Assembly: GCA_021203865.1 (NCBI GenBank)
Contig: JAJQAJ010000075.1
Coordinates: forward strand, 1 to 46,689
Source of the DNA: Clostridia bacterium
GTDB taxonomy: Bacteria > Bacillota > Clostridia > Christensenellales > Borkfalkiaceae
Length of the DNA: 46,689 nt
Direction of reading: 5' to 3'
Shown piece after piece: positions 43,275 through 46,689 of this stretch (position 1 is its first letter; every line of letters begins with the position of its first letter). The notes under the pieces were generated by a model. The model worked only from the letters and a program-made list of their open reading frames with translations, was not told the origin of the DNA and searched no databases. The position numbers were made by a program, and so were the translations under genes.

Positions 43275-45773
43275 ATGAGAGCGAAGACAAAAAAGGCGTT
43301 CACTGCCGCCGGCGCTGTCGCGATGGCGGGCGTTCTGGCCCTATGTTGTGGGGTGCTTTCCGCGTGCAAAGGCGGGGAAAAGAAAGATGATACAAAGGAA
43401 ATAAAGGTTTCTTCCGTTGCGACATCCGATTTCGATCACTTCTACACACCGGATGACGTCATAAATTTTGACGAATTCAAACTCACCGTCATGTACAGCG
43501 ACAACTCAAAAAAGGAAATATCCGACATCGAGTTTCATGATGGGGAAGAATTTCAAAGCGATGAAAGCCTCGCCATAGTGAGAACGGACGGACTATATGA
43601 TAGGGTGAAAGGATATGGCTCGGCGGAGGAGGGTAAATACGCGCTCTCATGCTTCCTTCGCGAAAACGAGACTGAGTACGCGCTCGGGTCGGTTGTCGTG
43701 GGTGATGATATAACTTATTTCGACGTTCTGACGTTTGAGGTGCCGGACTTCCAGAATACGTACGAGGACAATCTCACGCGCTGCGGAGACAAGGAGGATG
43801 ACAACAATTTCGTGGGCACGGTCACCGATTACTGCGTGGGGGACGACAACGGCTTCATTTACAGGCCCTCGCTCACGCTCGTGGACATGTCGGATTTCAC
43901 GCACTCGTTTGTTCAGAAAAACTATGAAGCCGACGTCACTGTCAAGCTTTCCGGCTCGTCGGACGCTCTGAATCTTTCTGACAACCTCTACGTTTCATAT
44001 TCGGATTTCACGTTCTATTTCACAGAAACCGCGGTTGGGGAGCGCTTTGAGATAACCGTGACCCCTTCGGCGTTTGAAAGGGATTTCGTCGCAACGCCCA
44101 TAGAGTCCGCGTCAATCACCGTGCTCGTCTGCGACGGATACAACGTCTATGACGCCATAGATATAGGCCACATGGCGCTCGTGGAAGAAGGTGCCGACCT
44201 TTCGGGCGACTTCACGGGCGACCCGTCGAGGCATGTATTCTGGAACGAGGAGACGGACAGCTTTGAATACGTAACTTACTACGAGCTCTGGCGCGATTTC
44301 CTTAAAGAGAAAGGCGAGAGCGACGATGAGCTGAAGCCCTGCAACGGGATATACCTTCACGGCGACATTTTGATAACATCGGATGACATACCGGAAAGAT
44401 TCTTTGTTTCTCAAAAAGAAGCTGATTTCTGGGGCGTAGATTACGACGAGATGGTGGGCTCCGTACGTGACTATTCGTTCATATACTCACACTACATGAC
44501 GGATGACTTTACGTTTAACGGGAACCTATTCAAAATAGACTGTTCGACTCTCAAATACACGCTGACGTACAGGAGGAGCGGCTTCGGCGATGACGGCACG
44601 GAATACGGACTTAATTATTATTCAAGGTCCACAACCTCTGTGAACACCTCAAACGCCGCGCTCTTCGCGTTTTTCGGGAAGGAAAGCGACGCGCTCGCGG
44701 AAGAGGGAGTTTCTGAGAGCTCGCGTCCCACGGCGACATTTGAAAACGTCGACATCGTCGGCAACATGTCGAACCCGAATTATTCCGTGAGCGGAAAAGA
44801 GTCCGGCTGGGCCTGCGGAAGTTTGCAACTCGTCATGAGCGAAAGTTCAAAACTTGAAATATCCAACATGATCTCGAAGGATTTTGTCATGGCGATAGAC
44901 TGTCAGAAATCTCTTCCCGGATATGATTGTCTCGACATGAGGGATTCAAAGGTTTTTGACTGCTTCAACTGCGGAATATTCCTCTATTTCTCGGCGGAGA
45001 ACTCTGTCAAAAACTCTGTCTTCAAAAGGATAGGCGGACCCGTCGTCATGGCGAGGTCGAGAGCCGAAGAAGACGTTGACGATGACGGCAAAGAGCACTG
45101 CATAGAGTCGGGCTGTGTCATAGACGAAAAGACAATCATTGAAAACTATATAGCGGGTGACGAAGCCTGGTTCACAAGCATGGGTGTGACATTCATAGCG
45201 CCTCTTCTCGCCGAGTTTGACGTGGCGTTCAACAGAGTCGGGAAGACCATCTACACCGGAGAGTCAACCTCCGTCGGTGCCGCTGGTGACCAGGTGACCG
45301 CTCCCGCCGTGAATCTCCATTTCATGGGCATAGACGCCAACATGTCCTCGAGGTCTTCGGGAGACAGGGGGAAACTCAATCTCAACTTCTCGCTCGGGGA
45401 TTCGCAGTTTCTTCTGAATGAAAATTCTCTTGCGAAAGGCAGTGACGGAAAGGACGTTATGACGTATGACCCCGAATATTACGGAAGCCAGGCCGAATAT
45501 GTTTCGGCCATGCTCAACTCGTATATGGACAGCAATCTTTCATCGTCGATAGCCTTCGTCACGAATACGGGGAAGATTTTCACGATAGCGAGCCTTTCTT
45601 CGCTTTCGTCTGAAACGCCATTCTACACCATGGAGTCATGGTTTGAGGGTTCGAGCGCCCTTGTGCCTCAGACACTCACGAAAGACGATACGGAAATCTA
45701 CCTTTATTCATGGATAGGCGGCTATGGCGCCGTGCTCGCGATGGCGCTTGGTGACTACGTGGTTTCCGACTAA
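43275..45773 (+). CDS. surface lipoprotein E, Ig-like plus beta-helix family
   Basis: The 832-residue protein is most similar to D: SSVATSDFDHFYTPDDVINFDE, NLSDNLYVSYSDFTF, VGDDNGFIYRPSL, NGIYLHGDILIT, IPERFFVS, YDEMVGSVRDY and NGNLFKIDCSTLKY. The end is LVPQTLTKDDTEIYLYSW, as in D. I use ATG 43275, with GGAG seven bases upstream; an in-frame GTG at 43260 lies upstream of that ribosome site. The lipobox is LSA-Cys31. It lacks the acidic insert of D. Between strands it shares GKTIYTGESTSVGA with D (GKTIYTGMSTAVGA), a subgroup marker. It has its own promoter and terminator. The function is unknown. Confidence 0.82.
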   Translation: MRAKTKKAFTAAGAVAMAGVLALCCGVLSACKGGEKKDDTKEIKVSSVATSDFDHFYTPDDVINFDEFKLTVMYSDNSKKEISDIEFHDGEEFQSDESLAIVRTDGLYDRVKGYGSAEEGKYALSCFLRENETEYALGSVVVGDDITYFDVLTFEVPDFQNTYEDNLTRCGDKEDDNNFVGTVTDYCVGDDNGFIYRPSLTLVDMSDFTHSFVQKNYEADVTVKLSGSSDALNLSDNLYVSYSDFTFYFTETAVGERFEITVTPSAFERDFVATPIESASITVLVCDGYNVYDAIDIGHMALVEEGADLSGDFTGDPSRHVFWNEETDSFEYVTYYELWRDFLKEKGESDDELKPCNGIYLHGDILITSDDIPERFFVSQKEADFWGVDYDEMVGSVRDYSFIYSHYMTDDFTFNGNLFKIDCSTLKYTLTYRRSGFGDDGTEYGLNYYSRSTTSVNTSNAALFAFFGKESDALAEEGVSESSRPTATFENVDIVGNMSNPNYSVSGKESGWACGSLQLVMSESSKLEISNMISKDFVMAIDCQKSLPGYDCLDMRDSKVFDCFNCGIFLYFSAENSVKNSVFKRIGGPVVMARSRAEEDVDDDGKEHCIESGCVIDEKTIIENYIAGDEAWFTSMGVTFIAPLLAEFDVAFNRVGKTIYTGESTSVGAAGDQVTAPAVNLHFMGIDANMSSRSSGDRGKLNLNFSLGDSQFLLNENSLAKGSDGKDVMTYDPEYYGSQAEYVSAMLNSYMDSNLSSSIAFVTNTGKIFTIASLSSLSSETPFYTMESWFEGSSALVPQTLTKDDTEIYLYSWIGGYGAVLAMALGDYVVSD

Positions 45774-45791
45774 AAAAAGAATATCAGTCGA

Positions 45792-45823
45792 CGCGCACGG
45801 GGTTTGGACTTCGTGCGTGTTTT
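45792..45823 (+). terminator. terminator after lipoprotein E
   Basis: CGCGCACG/CGTGCGTG, 8 bp with one G-U pair, loop of 12, then TTTTG. The stretch from here to the next promoter (45824-46009) holds no gene or repeat that I can support. Confidence 0.75.
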
Positions 45824-46009
45824 GTTGCGAGAGAGTTTCGGCCGGGACTTTTTTGCTGATTTGAAAAAAAGAGTGAATTTATGAGAATTTCGTGTCTTTG
45901 GCACTTTGATATCCGAAACCGGGTCGGGGTCATGTTTCCTTTTTTTGATCTTTTCCCTTCGTGAGCCGCGACGTCCTGAGACGTTCCGGGTTTTAACGCT
46001 CAAACTCGC

Positions 46010-46038
46010 TTGAACACTTTTCAAAAAGATGCTATCAT
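46010..46038 (+). promoter_or_regulatory. promoter of the third DUF1703 gene
   Basis: -35 TTGAAC (46010-46015), 17-base spacer, extended -10 TGC-TATCAT (-10 at 46033-46038). Spacer length and the -10 TATCAT equal those at the second copy (18668-18696). Confidence 0.72.
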
Positions 46039-46067
46039 AGAGTGAGATATGATAAGGAGGTTTTTCC

Positions 46068-46689
46068 ATGGCTTTGACAAAAGACGGAAGAGGATTTTCC
46101 GATGACTCTAATTTCAAGAATGTCGTTTCAAAATGTTACTACGTTGACAAGACTCTTTTCATAAGAGAATTGATAGACGAGTATCCCAAACATCCTGCCA
46201 TGCTTTTCACGCGTCCGAGAAGGTTCGGAAAATCTTTAAATCTTTCCATGATAAAGACTTTCTTTGAGAAGACGGACAAGGAAAATTCCGTTTATTTCAA
46301 GGACCTCAACATATGGAAATGCGGAGAAAAGTACACGTCCGAGCAAGGGAAATACCCCGTCATTTTCATGGACTTTAAGGATATCACCAACAACACTTGG
46401 GAGAAGATGCGTGACAATCTAAAGGACATGATAATGTCTGAGTACAAAAGGCACCATGAGCTTAAAGGTCACGTCAGTGGGGACAATGTGGACAAATACG
46501 AAAGAATTGTCAAAGGAACGGGTTCTGAAGTCGATTACGAGTCATCGCTGAAATTTCTCACGGACATTCTTTACGAGTTCCACGGTGTGCAGCCGATAAT
46601 CCTCATAGACGAATACGACACACCCGTGCAGAAGGGACATGACTTCGGTTTCTATGACAAAATCATAGATTTCATCAGGTCGTTTTTCT
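46068..46689 (+). CDS. AAA-ATPase-like/DUF1703 protein, N-terminal part
   Basis: The gene runs off the right edge; 207 residues are visible. ATG 46068 has the ideal ribosome site AAGGAGG (46054-46060). The first 100 residues are about 70 percent identical, by eye, to the copy at 18729: FVDKSLF/YVDKTLF, MLFTRPRRFGKSLN, CGEKYTSEQGKYPVI. Identity then drops sharply (about residues 105-165) and returns at the Walker B region PIILIDEYD. The Walker A variant RPRRFGKS is intact. The nuclease part is outside the window. Confidence 0.88.
   Translation, partial: MALTKDGRGFSDDSNFKNVVSKCYYVDKTLFIRELIDEYPKHPAMLFTRPRRFGKSLNLSMIKTFFEKTDKENSVYFKDLNIWKCGEKYTSEQGKYPVIFMDFKDITNNTWEKMRDNLKDMIMSEYKRHHELKGHVSGDNVDKYERIVKGTGSEVDYESSLKFLTDILYEFHGVQPIILIDEYDTPVQKGHDFGFYDKIIDFIRSFF

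Noticed and set aside
1-46689. CRISPR array, tRNA, rRNA, transposase or phage genes
   Set aside because: I looked for regular spaced repeats, T-arm-like GGTTCRA patterns, rRNA-like blocks and transposase motifs and found none that held up.

Overview
The window looks like chromosomal DNA of an anaerobic, low-to-mid GC Firmicute of class Clostridia. The main reason is gene order: ruvC-ruvA-ruvB-queA-tgt-yajC-[SCIFF peptide and its maturase]-secD-secF-recJ-rsh-MBL hydrolase-hemZ is a typical clostridial arrangement, and the SCIFF peptide/maturase pair is close to a marker of the class. Ile AUA and Arg AGG/AGA codons are common even in housekeeping genes. I could not place the organism more exactly. 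I found no tRNA, rRNA, CRISPR array or recognisable transposase.

Layout. (1) 1-1.9 kb: the 3' end of a DUF1703-type AAA-ATPase/nuclease gene converges on argH across a shared hairpin. (2) 2.0-18.5 kb: core genes, all on the plus strand. They cover Holliday-junction processing (ruvCAB), queuosine tRNA modification (queA, tgt), Sec accessory proteins (yajC, an unusual secD and secF), the ranthipeptide pair scfA/scfB, recJ, a bifunctional (p)ppGpp enzyme, a glyoxalase-II-like hydrolase and hemZ. (3) 18.7-20.5 kb: a complete second DUF1703 gene. (4) 20.7-23.3 kb: rpsO with a structured leader, then pnp. (5) 23.3-45.8 kb: an accessory region that I do not recognise as a described system. (6) 46.0 kb to the end: the 5' part of a third DUF1703 gene.

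The accessory region is the most interesting part. Five paralogous surface lipoproteins of 780-870 residues (Ig-like domain followed by a probable right-handed beta-helix) lie as three genes (A-C) and two genes (D-E) on either side of a tandemly duplicated three-gene module. Each module copy encodes (i) a polytopic membrane domain carrying a WPLHLC motif, similar to the TMEM164/YwaF family, fused to an ABC ATPase; (ii) a permease of about 550 residues resembling ABC-2-type exporters; and (iii) a 134-138 residue protein with one N-terminal membrane anchor and an outside domain. The six module genes are closely spaced and probably form one transcript, driven by a promoter embedded in a 10-bp inverted repeat. 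Lipoproteins B, C and E have their own strong promoters; A and D do not show one clearly. Terminators follow A, B, D and E. A 0.78-kb block without genes but rich in hairpins separates the transporter from lipoproteins D and E.

Working model (inference): the module exports, lipidates or otherwise acts on an envelope substrate connected with the beta-helix lipoproteins. The ATPase and permease would supply transport, the TMEM164-like domain a membrane-embedded chemistry or scaffold, and the anchored protein an outside partner. In the core region the SecD/SecF pair is also unusual, because the charged membrane residues used for proton coupling in characterised SecDF appear to be replaced.
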